DNA of 15,111 bases from NCBI GenBank assembly GCA_023253875.1, contig JALRFC010000018.1, forward strand, positions 249-15,359, written 5' to 3'. Below are positions 1-7,363 of this stretch, piece by piece. The notes below the pieces were generated by a model. That model had not been told where the DNA came from and made no database searches. It saw only the letters and a program-made list of their open reading frames with translations. The stretch comes from Candidatus Kapaibacterium sp. (lineage in GTDB: Bacteria; Bacteroidota; Ignavibacteria; Kapaibacteriales; UBA961). Positions within the stretch are counted from its first letter, which is position 1. Each line of letters opens with the position of its first letter. A program made the position numbers and the translations under genes.

Positions 1-56
1 AATCTGTGGCAGAGCTATGCGATTGAGTTGCGAAAATCTGTAGCCTTGTGTGGATC

Positions 57-123
57 AATTCATGCATTTGCGTATCTGGTGGATTTGCTCGCTTTGCGCA
101 GTTGCTTAGTTCATGCATGAATT
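57..123. repeat. 11-base inverted repeat, arms AATTCATGCAT
   Basis: AATTCATGCAT at 57-67 is matched by its reverse complement ATGCATGAATT at 113-123, leaving a 45-base loop. The right arm overlaps a 12-base perfect palindrome, TTCATGCATGAA, at 110-121. No T-run follows, so it does not look like a terminator. It could be a protein-binding site or the edge of a mobile piece; nothing else in the sequence decides this. Confidence 0.4.
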
Positions 124-249
124 CCATTTTTGCCATCCGAGGGCGAAATGATTTCTAATGCAACTTACTTGCACTAAGGACCCGAAAAACTTTTTTTCAT
201 TTTTTTCTTGCGCTTATTGTATGCTTTTGTAGTGTGTTGATTATCCAAC

Positions 250-263
250 GCGGGGAACCCCGC
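250..263 (+). promoter_or_regulatory. Small GC hairpin in the leader of the 297 gene
   Basis: GCGGGGAACCCCGC can fold on itself with a five- to six-base GC stem. It lies 33 bases before the ATG at 297, in the probable untranslated leader of that gene. No T-run follows, so it is not an intrinsic terminator. A role in mRNA folding or stability is a guess. Confidence 0.25.
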
Positions 264-296
264 AAAATTCAAAACAATCAAACCAAGGACAAGACA

Positions 297-794
297 ATGA
301 AGAAACCTATCTATCAATCCATCCTTATCATTTGCAAATACCACGGACCAACCATGATTCGCGGTTCTCGCGTTAGTTTCCGCCTTGGTATACCTGACAG
401 CAAAGCACATTTCATTTCGTACAATTACGAGTTGAACTGCATTTACGAAATGGTCGCGCATCACATTGAAAAAGAATCGACGACGATACTATTTCTTGGA
501 TATAATGCACCATATACCTTGGGTAGAAAAATTCTGGATGGAGACAAAGAAGTTCGCATTTTTGGTAATTATGTTACCGTAAAAGCTCATGTCTATGAAT
601 TGCCCGGCTTAAGCGGACATGCCGATCATGCAGGCATGGTGCAATATCTTTCAGACAGAACAATATCTACTGTAAAAGAGGTATTTTTGGTGCATGGTGA
701 GCCTCAAGGACAAGTAGCGCTCGCGGAATCTCTGAAGAATGCCGGCTTTGCTTCCATTACCATCCCTGAACGTGGGACAGTGGTTACCATCTGA
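297..794 (+). CDS. Chimeric gene: C-terminal fragment of an MBL-fold/beta-CASP hydrolase behind an unrelated N-terminus
   Basis: The product has 165 residues. The start at 297 is chosen because AAGGA at 285-289 sits seven bases before it; the frame is open further upstream to a GTG at 234. Residues from about 57 onward match the end of bacterial MBL-fold/beta-CASP RNA-processing hydrolases: LGYNAPYTLGRKILDG, then SGHAD (H108, D110), then VHGE (H134) and a final ERGTVVTI strand typical of the RMMBL segment. Full-length members have over 400 residues and bind zinc through an N-terminal HxHxDH motif, which is absent here, so nuclease activity is very unlikely. Residues 1-52 carry KYHGPT and RGSR (14-25) followed by SYNYELN. 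From memory, this pattern belongs to small conserved hypothetical proteins often seen on mobile DNA. The join lies near 450-468. It may be a real deletion/fusion or a misassembly. The MBL assignment is firm; the identity of the N-terminus is tentative. Confidence 0.75.
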   Translation: MKKPIYQSILIICKYHGPTMIRGSRVSFRLGIPDSKAHFISYNYELNCIYEMVAHHIEKESTTILFLGYNAPYTLGRKILDGDKEVRIFGNYVTVKAHVYELPGLSGHADHAGMVQYLSDRTISTVKEVFLVHGEPQGQVALAESLKNAGFASITIPERGTVVTI

Positions 795-824
795 GCAATT
801 TCAACACATACTCAATATGAACAT

Positions 825-1922
825 ATGAATGAATTGACCCAATCAGCAGAAAAGCGCATACGTTCGATACGCAAAGAAATGCTTGCATCGAAGTTGGATG
901 CACTATTCATCAATCATTTGCCTTCCATTCGCTATCTCACCGGATTTTCCGGATCAAGTGCGATTGTCATCATCAAACAAGATGCAATTCACTTCATCAC
1001 AAATGATCTCTATGACATGCAAATAAAGCAAGAGGTCTATCCGCTTAAAGGACTCATCACGCATATTTCGCGCAATTCAATCGCAGAGATTTCAAGCAAG
1101 AAGATATGTTCCAAAGTGAAGCAACTTGGGATTTCTCCGGGAGCTATGTCTCATGCAATGCACAAGGCATTGACAGATGCATTCCCAAAAGTGAAAACTA
1201 TATCCTATGGCGATATCATTCAGAAAGCGATCATGACCAAAATGCCACATGAAGTGGAACATGTGAGATCTGCCGCGAAGATTGCAACAAAGGTCTTTAA
1301 TGCAATTATCAAGATGATCAAGCCAGGGGTCACCGAAGCTGATCTTGCTGCGGAGATTTCATATTTGGGAAGAAAAGCCGGTGCTGAAAAAGAATCATTC
1401 GACATCATAGTGGTTTCCGGTGAGCGTAGTGCCATGCCGCATGGCAGAGCCACCAATAAGAAAATCAAAAAAGGCGATGCAATCACAATGGATTTTGGGT
1501 TTTTTGTGAATGGCTTCGCCTCTGATATGACAAGATCTGTATTTGTTGGGAAAGCAAGTTCGAGACAAAAATTGGTCTATTCCACAGTGCTTGAAGCATT
1601 GGAAACTGCGAATGCTGCCGCCAAAGCAGGGATTGATTGCAAAAAACTCGATGGAATCGCAAGAACAATCATTGAAAAAGCTGGATTTGGTGAGTATTTC
1701 CGCCACTCACTCGGACATGGGCTCGGAATCGAAGTACATGAATCACCAAGAGTATCGCGTGAAGCAGGTGGAGAAAAAGTGCCAAATGGCTCTATAATAA
1801 CCATTGAACCCGGTATTTATCTTCCAGGAGAATTTGGAATTCGTATAGAAGATGACTTGCATATTGCAGGAAAAGGCGCCGAAGTGTTAACTTTGGCTTC
1901 AAAACAACTCCTTGAATTGTAA
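825..1922 (+). CDS. M24B family Xaa-Pro aminopeptidase
   Basis: This 365-residue metallopeptidase probably removes an N-terminal residue preceding proline from peptides in the cytoplasm. The N-terminal creatinase-like domain spans about 1-135 and includes the family signature IRYLTGFSGSS near residue 35. The C-terminal pita-bread domain runs from about 140 to 362. All five expected dinuclear metal ligands are visible: D223 (MDFG), D234 (SDMTR), H298 (GHGLG), E328 (IEPG) and E342 (RIEDD). The second histidine, H305 (VHE), is also present. The length is normal for bacterial PepQ/YpdF-type enzymes. There is no signal peptide. The start has no clear Shine-Dalgarno sequence, which is common in Bacteroidota-like genomes. 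It follows the truncated MBL gene by 30 bases and may share its transcript. Substrate preference (aminopeptidase versus dipeptidase) cannot be read from sequence alone. Confidence 0.93.
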   Translation: MNELTQSAEKRIRSIRKEMLASKLDALFINHLPSIRYLTGFSGSSAIVIIKQDAIHFITNDLYDMQIKQEVYPLKGLITHISRNSIAEISSKKICSKVKQLGISPGAMSHAMHKALTDAFPKVKTISYGDIIQKAIMTKMPHEVEHVRSAAKIATKVFNAIIKMIKPGVTEADLAAEISYLGRKAGAEKESFDIIVVSGERSAMPHGRATNKKIKKGDAITMDFGFFVNGFASDMTRSVFVGKASSRQKLVYSTVLEALETANAAAKAGIDCKKLDGIARTIIEKAGFGEYFRHSLGHGLGIEVHESPRVSREAGGEKVPNGSIITIEPGIYLPGEFGIRIEDDLHIAGKGAEVLTLASKQLLEL

Positions 1923-2011
1923 AGAGTTTATGCTCAGACATGCAATCTTGCCAATTCATGTTCGTTTACCATCGGCTGAAAAAATCAGTTTTCGTTTCAA
2001 AATCGGAGTAG

Positions 2012-4066
2012 ATGCAAACCATGAGAAGAATGCTCTCATTGTTGATGATGACAAGTTTCGGACTACTATTCATCACTAACTACACGCAAGCCCAAAAATC
2101 CAAAGACTCTAAAAAAGGCATAAAAGAACCCGCTCGGAAAAATCCTGTGGTGATGCAAATCGGGCCTGAGACGGTTACCTTCTCAGATCTTGAGCAAGCA
2201 TATAAGCGAAATATGAATCGCAAGAATATCAATTTGACTGAGGTGAAAAAGGACAGTGTTCTTGATTTTGTGCGCCTGTATACCAATTATCGCTTAAAGG
2301 TATTGGATGCATTCGGTCGTAAACTGGATCAGGATTCTGCTGTAAAAGCCGATATAGAGCAAAACAGAAAACTATTAGCTGACAATTATCTCTATGAAAA
2401 GCGAATTGTTGAGCCAACCATCAATCAGATGCTCCAAAGAAGAAAGAGAGAATTGCAAGTTGCAATCATCTTTGTGGAAAGACCGGTAGATACAGTCAAA
2501 GCATGGCAAAAAGCTCAACGATTATTATCAATAGTAAAAGCAGGTGCGGATTTTGACCGCATCGCTCGAGATTCTTCAGAAGATCGTGAGACGGGAAATA
2601 AGGGTGGTCTACTTCCATATATCACAAGTGGAAGAATCTTGCGTGCAGTTGAAGATGCTGCATATGCAACTCCCGCCGGACAAGTTCACCCAACGATCAT
2701 CATTGGTCGCGGTGGATATTTTATCGTGAAGACAATCAAAAATGAAGCTCGCATTAAAGTGAAGGCAAGCCATATCTTATGCTTCATGTCATCATCAGAA
2801 GATTCACTCAAGGCATCAGCAAAAGCAGATAGCTTACTTGCACTTCTCAAATCAGGATCATCATTCACAGTACTGGCAAAAGATAATTCAGATGATGCAT
2901 CCAGCAAAGAAAAGTCAGGTTCACTCGGTGGCTGGTATACTCGTTCCAAAGGAATGGAAGGAGGCTCCGGCGATGTTTTGCACCCATCATTTGAGTCTGC
3001 ATTATATGCATTGAAAGATGGGGAACTCTCCGGAAAGGTATGGACAGATTATGGCGTCCACATTATTAGAAGAGATTCCACCAAAGAAATTGATTTGGAA
3101 GAAGATCGTGATGCACTCAAAAAAGAATATAAAAGAATTTACTTTGAGGAAGATAAACGTCGTTTTCTTGATTCATTGAAAATGTCATTCGGATGGGGAA
3201 TTGACAATACAAATCTCAAGCAATTGACTTTGCTGACCGATACCATGAAAATCATGGCTGATACAAATACATTCAAGAGAGTAACTCCCGAGGTAAAAGC
3301 ATTACCATTGTATTCTACCAAAGAAATAGGTACGATAACAATTGGTAATTTCCTCGATAGTGTCAAGAAACAAGAGTATAGAACAATTACTGCAAATACT
3401 CTTGGTATCACCAGAGCATTGGATAAAATGACAGATCCAAAGGGATTGAAAATTGCGACCGCACCTTTGGAAAAAGAATTTCCTGAATTTGGCTCATTGA
3501 TGCGTGAATTTAGAGATGGTATTTTGCTCTTCAAAGTTGAAGAACAAGAAGTATGGAGCAAATTGAAATTCGACTCCACTACTGCCAGAACATATTGGGA
3601 TACAACAAAGACAAAGTATAGAACAGAAGTCAAATATGATTTTAGTGAAATCTATACAACATCTGATTCCATTGCAAAAGTATTACGTGAACGATTGAAT
3701 GCCGGTGAATCATTTGAGACTCTTGCATCACAATACACTGAAAGACCCGGATTCAAAGAGAAAAAAGGACATTATACTCCGCAGTCCGTCAAAGAAAGTA
3801 AGTTGGCGGGATTGATTGAAAAACAAAAAACATCTGCCGGTGGAATAATCGGTCCTGAGCAATTTGAGCGCGGATATGTACTTCTCAAAGTGCATGAAAT
3901 TCTCCAACCACGAGAAAAGAAATTTGAGGAAGCAATTCCAGATTTTGCTCCGGCTTTTCAAGATATGGTGCAGAAAAAACTTACCGAAGAATGGATTGCG
4001 AAAATCAAGGCGCAATATCCTGTGACAATCCAAACTAAAGTGCTTGAGTCAATGTTGAAAAAGTAA
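2012..4066 (+). CDS. Exported peptidyl-prolyl isomerase with three parvulin-like domains
   Basis: This 684-residue protein is probably a periplasmic folding factor for exported proteins. An N-terminal signal peptide (RR, then a hydrophobic stretch, ending near TQA at 27) directs it across the inner membrane. A helical SurA/PrsA-like chaperone segment covers about 50-140. Three parvulin (PpiC/rotamase) units follow: about 145-240, 246-355 and 535-630. The second is canonical, with ASHIL at its start, GSLGGW in the middle and YGVHII at its end. The first lacks the opening histidine motif (AIIFVE instead) and the third is even more diverged, so they may be structural. GGAG at 2005-2008 is only three bases from the ATG at 2012 and twelve from the ATG at 2021, so either start is possible; both keep the signal peptide. 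A terminator hairpin follows immediately, and then a SurA paralogue. Confidence 0.88.
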   Translation: MQTMRRMLSLLMMTSFGLLFITNYTQAQKSKDSKKGIKEPARKNPVVMQIGPETVTFSDLEQAYKRNMNRKNINLTEVKKDSVLDFVRLYTNYRLKVLDAFGRKLDQDSAVKADIEQNRKLLADNYLYEKRIVEPTINQMLQRRKRELQVAIIFVERPVDTVKAWQKAQRLLSIVKAGADFDRIARDSSEDRETGNKGGLLPYITSGRILRAVEDAAYATPAGQVHPTIIIGRGGYFIVKTIKNEARIKVKASHILCFMSSSEDSLKASAKADSLLALLKSGSSFTVLAKDNSDDASSKEKSGSLGGWYTRSKGMEGGSGDVLHPSFESALYALKDGELSGKVWTDYGVHIIRRDSTKEIDLEEDRDALKKEYKRIYFEEDKRRFLDSLKMSFGWGIDNTNLKQLTLLTDTMKIMADTNTFKRVTPEVKALPLYSTKEIGTITIGNFLDSVKKQEYRTITANTLGITRALDKMTDPKGLKIATAPLEKEFPEFGSLMREFRDGILLFKVEEQEVWSKLKFDSTTARTYWDTTKTKYRTEVKYDFSEIYTTSDSIAKVLRERLNAGESFETLASQYTERPGFKEKKGHYTPQSVKESKLAGLIEKQKTSAGGIIGPEQFERGYVLLKVHEILQPREKKFEEAIPDFAPAFQDMVQKKLTEEWIAKIKAQYPVTIQTKVLESMLKK

Positions 4067-4075
4067 ATCTCTACC

Positions 4076-4104
4076 AAGCCCGACAATTGTCGGGCTTCTT
4101 TTCT
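4076..4104 (+). terminator. Rho-independent terminator between the two parvulin genes
   Basis: A perfect 22-base palindrome spans 4076-4097 with core CCCGACAATTGTCGGG. It is followed by a T-rich tract (CTTTTCTT, to 4104). It begins nine bases after the stop of the upstream gene. Only 12 bases separate its end from the next ATG at 4117, leaving no room for a promoter, so surA expression would depend on readthrough or on an internal promoter upstream. Confidence 0.8.
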
Positions 4105-4116
4105 TGGAATATCTGC

Positions 4117-5400
4117 ATGTTGAACAGCATAATATTATCACTTGTTCTCATACTTTCAGCAAGCTCACTCTTTGCACAAAAGTCACAAGTGCTTGATAAA
4201 ATCATAGCCACTATTGGCAGGGAAATTGTATTGCAATCCGATATTGAGGGCAGGATGGCGATGTTTTTACAACAAAATCCCAAAGTGAATCCAGCTGACC
4301 CTGAATTACGAAAACAAGTCCTTGAATCACTCATCAATGAACGATTGATGGTCACGAAAGCAGTGGAAGACAGTATTGCCATCTTGGATGAAGAAATCAA
4401 TCAAAGTCTTGATTTCATGATGCAGAACTTGATTCAAACCTATGGATCCGAAAAAAGAGTGGAAGATTTATATGGTATGTCTATCTCTCGCATCCGAAAA
4501 AATTATCGTGAGGAAGTGCGCAAACAACTCTTGGTTGAACGACTTCAACAACAGAGATTCATGGGAGTGAAATGCACGAATAGAGAAGTAGAGGATTTCT
4601 ATACTCAATATAGAGATTCAATTCGGGTGATTCCTGCTTCAGTCGAATTGGCACATATCGTAAAACATATCAAACCCAGTGCGGATGCAAAAGAAGAAGT
4701 GAAACGATTGGCACTTAAGATAAGAGATTCCATCGTCAAAGGAATTGATTTTGCTGAACTTGCTAAGAGACATAGTGGTGATCCGGGATCCGCTAGTACG
4801 GGAGGTGATTTGGGTTGGGTTGACAAAGGTAAATTCGTGGCTGAATATGAAAGAGCTGCTTATGATTTACAGCCAGGTGAAACTTCTCAGCCGATTGAAA
4901 GTCCCTTTGGATTTCATATCATTCAAACAATTGAAAAAAGAAAAGATGCATCGCATACTCGACATATTCTCTTAAAACTCGGTGGTTCTGCCGATGATAA
5001 AAGTAGAGTAGAAAAAATCCTCAATGATTTGAAAGAGAGAATCGAAAAAGGTGAGTCTTTCGAAGAAATGGCAAAGCAATATTCCGATGAAAAAGAAACC
5101 CAAGGATTCGGTGGTTCTATGGGTGTGATTGAACTCAACAGACTCCCGGCAGATTTGAAATCAATAGTTGAAAATCTGTCTGAAGGTGGCGTTTCAAAAC
5201 CACTTCCTTATATGGCTGATCCCACAAAACCTTCATTGCATATCATTCTGAAAAAGAAAAATATTGCCGAGCATGCTCCATCTTTGAATTCAGATTTCAA
5301 GAAAATCGAACAAATGGCAGTACAACAAAAACAAGCGAAAATGATGGAATCTTTTTTGAAAGAACTACGCATTGCAATTCCGGTGCAGGTGACCGAATGA
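4117..5400 (+). CDS. surA: SurA-type periplasmic chaperone / peptidyl-prolyl isomerase
   Basis: This 427-residue protein probably escorts unfolded outer-membrane proteins through the periplasm toward the BAM complex. The ATG at 4117 opens a clean signal peptide (MLNSII..., cleavage near FA|Q at 20). The frame is open upstream to a TTG at 4087, but that lies inside the terminator and is rejected. The SurA N-terminal chaperone domain (LDKIIATIGREIVLQSDIE, from about 26) runs to about 165. Parvulin domain 1 spans about 176-270 and is canonical: AHIVKHI, GGDLGW, FGFHII. Parvulin domain 2 spans about 281-378, with TRHILLK and GGSMGV, but lacks the FGFHI end motif. The arrangement and length match SurA. 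The stop overlaps the start of xth (ATGA), which suggests translational coupling. No clear Shine-Dalgarno sequence precedes the start. Confidence 0.88.
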   Translation: MLNSIILSLVLILSASSLFAQKSQVLDKIIATIGREIVLQSDIEGRMAMFLQQNPKVNPADPELRKQVLESLINERLMVTKAVEDSIAILDEEINQSLDFMMQNLIQTYGSEKRVEDLYGMSISRIRKNYREEVRKQLLVERLQQQRFMGVKCTNREVEDFYTQYRDSIRVIPASVELAHIVKHIKPSADAKEEVKRLALKIRDSIVKGIDFAELAKRHSGDPGSASTGGDLGWVDKGKFVAEYERAAYDLQPGETSQPIESPFGFHIIQTIEKRKDASHTRHILLKLGGSADDKSRVEKILNDLKERIEKGESFEEMAKQYSDEKETQGFGGSMGVIELNRLPADLKSIVENLSEGGVSKPLPYMADPTKPSLHIILKKKNIAEHAPSLNSDFKKIEQMAVQQKQAKMMESFLKELRIAIPVQVTE

Positions 5401-6167
5401 TCAAGATCATCAGCTGGAATGTGAATGGGATTCGTGCTTCCATCAAAAAAGGGTTGGCAGATTATGTGATCGGTGAACAGCCGACTATTTTTTGTGTACA
5501 AGAAACAAAGGCGGAAAGAGAACAAGTGCCAACTGATATTTGGCCTCCTCCGGGCTATAGAGATTATTATCATTCTTGTTCTGTCCGAGGTGGATATAGC
5601 GGAGTTGCCACATTCACACAACTTGAGCCCATTCATGTGAATAGAGATATCGGTATCGAGCGATTCGATCAGGAAGGCAGAGTGATGCAAACTGATTTCG
5701 AGCATTTCTCCTTGCTTAATGTATATTTCCCAAATGGAGGCGCAAGAGATGAAAGACTGCTGTATAAATTAGATTTTTATGATGCATTCTTTGAATATTG
5801 CGAAGGACTTCGTGCCAAAGGTATGAAGTTGATCATTTGTGGAGATTATAATACAGCCCATCATTCGATCGATTTGGCAAGACCCAATGAAAATAAAAAG
5901 ACTTCAGGCTTCATGGATGTAGAAAGAGTGAAACTTGATCATATACAAGAGCTTGGATATGTGGATACATTTCGACTATTCAATCAAGAACCGGAACAGT
6001 ATACATGGTGGGATGTAAAAACGAGATCACGCGAAAGAAATATTGGATGGCGTATTGACTATCATTGGGTTACACAAGACTTGGTTCCCAATATTGTCAA
6101 TGCATATCATCAACCCGATCAACATGGCTCTGATCATTGTCCTGTTGTATTGGAACTCTCATTCTAA
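5397..6167 (+). CDS. xth: Exodeoxyribonuclease III (class II AP endonuclease)
   Basis: This 256-residue enzyme of the exonuclease-endonuclease-phosphatase superfamily cuts DNA at abasic sites and degrades 3' ends in base excision repair. Key positions are present: N8/N10 (SWNVNGIR), E36 (QETK, metal ligand), Y-F-P-N-G near 109-113, D150 and N152 (GDYN), D221 (WRIDYHW), and the catalytic pair D246-H247 (GSDHCPV). Its length is close to that of E. coli Xth (268). The WRIDYHW motif fits the Xth branch rather than general EEP phosphatases. The start overlaps the surA stop by four bases, and the next gene begins eight bases after its stop, so the three genes are probably co-transcribed. Pairing a repair nuclease with a periplasmic chaperone looks like operon convenience rather than shared function. 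Confidence 0.93.
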   Translation: MIKIISWNVNGIRASIKKGLADYVIGEQPTIFCVQETKAEREQVPTDIWPPPGYRDYYHSCSVRGGYSGVATFTQLEPIHVNRDIGIERFDQEGRVMQTDFEHFSLLNVYFPNGGARDERLLYKLDFYDAFFEYCEGLRAKGMKLIICGDYNTAHHSIDLARPNENKKTSGFMDVERVKLDHIQELGYVDTFRLFNQEPEQYTWWDVKTRSRERNIGWRIDYHWVTQDLVPNIVNAYHQPDQHGSDHCPVVLELSF

Positions 6168-6175
6168 ATTGCTGC

Positions 6176-7363
6176 ATGTCGAGTGATTCTCTCCTTACCG
6201 ATGATCTTCCTGCACTGATTCAAACCATTCAGCAGGTTCTTGAAGGCACAAACTATACAATCACTCCAAAGCTGATTCAGCAGTTGCGATCTATCTTACC
6301 TTTGTATGATCAAGAGCAAGTATCACAATTGCTGGATATTGCTCTCGCTACGCATCGGGCGAAGTCTATTGCTGAATATGCATCAATCATGCCTTGGTAT
6401 TTCACTGAACAAACATTGATGCAAAGTAGCGAACCAGCTTTTGCAGATCATGTCATCAACACACTTAATGTTCAGGGACACACCTATATCGAAATATGTA
6501 CGGGAGCCGGAATGCATGCATGTTCTGCTTTGAAGCAAGGGGCACATGAAGTGATCACATATGAAGTGGATGAATTTATTGCATCAATGACCAAATTGAA
6601 TGCAAGATTGCATGGAATGACAATCAATCCGCTCTGCACTGATGGAGGAAAAGCACAGATTTCTCCGAGAGAAATATTGTTCGCAGATCCATCAAGACGG
6701 ACATCGGGAAAAGAACGGTCATCGCTAATCGGGATATATTCTCCGAATCTTTCTCAATTAATCGAAATGGCAGGAAGAGCCAAAAGAGGAGGCATCAAAA
6801 TCGCTCCGGGAGAACGAATTGAAGGTGAATTCACCAGAGAATTTCTGGGCTGGGGCAGGGAATGTAGAGAGCAAATACTGTGGTTTAATACAGAAGTTAT
6901 AGATGGCACAGTCACGCTGATTGACAAACAAAAAACATTCACACCGATAGCAAAGGGAAGTGTGCCTCGACTTATCTCATGCGAATCTCAAACCCTTGAT
7001 TTCCTCCTGGAACCACATCCGGCACTCATTCGTGGAGACCTTACATCAATGTATGTAGAAAATGACATCGCGGTGATTGATAGGTCAATTGCATATGGAA
7101 TTAGTACTGTTTTGCACGATGTAGATTGGTTCACGCATTTCAGAATTCTTCAACATGAGAAATACTCACGGAGAAGATTACAGGAATGCATCTATGAATT
7201 AGGATGGAGCAGACTCACTGAAATCAAAAAAAGAGGATTTCCGATTGAACCAGATTCACTGAGAAAACAATTGAAATTTAGAGAGGATGCCGAAGTGCAT
7301 GGAGTAATTATTCTAACAAGAATAGAGAATGAGCATCACATGTTTTTTTGTGAAAGGATATAA
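6176..7363 (+). CDS. Class I SAM-dependent methyltransferase with THUMP-like C-terminal domain
   Basis: The product has 395 residues. The frame runs back to 6137 inside xth, but the ATG at 6176, eight bases after the xth stop, fits the operon better. The N-terminal ~90 residues are helical. A Rossmann methyltransferase fold follows: motif I EICTGAGM (106-113), the acidic residue of motif II in YEVDE (E130/D132), and ADPSRRT (D171) where RNA/DNA base methylases usually carry N/D-P-P-Y. The DP-x-RR form, the following YSPNL and the C-terminal segment (about 325-395, with EIKKRGFPIEPDSLRKQL) match the family annotated as class I methyltransferase with a THUMP-like domain. The substrate is unknown; a nucleic acid is plausible from the THUMP-like end. 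The gene ends exactly where the opposing corC gene ends. Confidence 0.8.
   Translation: MSSDSLLTDDLPALIQTIQQVLEGTNYTITPKLIQQLRSILPLYDQEQVSQLLDIALATHRAKSIAEYASIMPWYFTEQTLMQSSEPAFADHVINTLNVQGHTYIEICTGAGMHACSALKQGAHEVITYEVDEFIASMTKLNARLHGMTINPLCTDGGKAQISPREILFADPSRRTSGKERSSLIGIYSPNLSQLIEMAGRAKRGGIKIAPGERIEGEFTREFLGWGRECREQILWFNTEVIDGTVTLIDKQKTFTPIAKGSVPRLISCESQTLDFLLEPHPALIRGDLTSMYVENDIAVIDRSIAYGISTVLHDVDWFTHFRILQHEKYSRRRLQECIYELGWSRLTEIKKRGFPIEPDSLRKQLKFREDAEVHGVIILTRIENEHHMFFCERI

Larger units (their letters stand above)
1..296. other. Left flank without a supported gene
   Basis: No convincing gene is seen. Frame 1 on the plus strand is open from the window edge to a TGA at 118-120 (39 codons). 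It could be the tail of a gene starting outside the window, but I do not recognise the peptide. The stretch holds an 11-base inverted repeat (57-67 and 113-123), a T-rich tract (190-208), and a small GC hairpin at 250-263. The last 12 bases (285-296) carry the ribosome binding site of the next gene. Confidence 0.4.

Noticed and set aside
174..464. Minus-strand open frame of 96 residues over the chimeric gene start
   Set aside because: It has no ribosome binding site or recognisable motif and overlaps the better supported plus-strand start at 297.
3139..3633. Minus-strand open frame of 164 residues inside the first parvulin gene
   Set aside because: It lies fully opposite a clear coding sequence and has low-complexity composition typical of an antisense shadow.
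4087..4116. TTG-initiated extension of surA
   Set aside because: It begins inside the terminator hairpin and would put non-hydrophobic residues ahead of a clean signal peptide.
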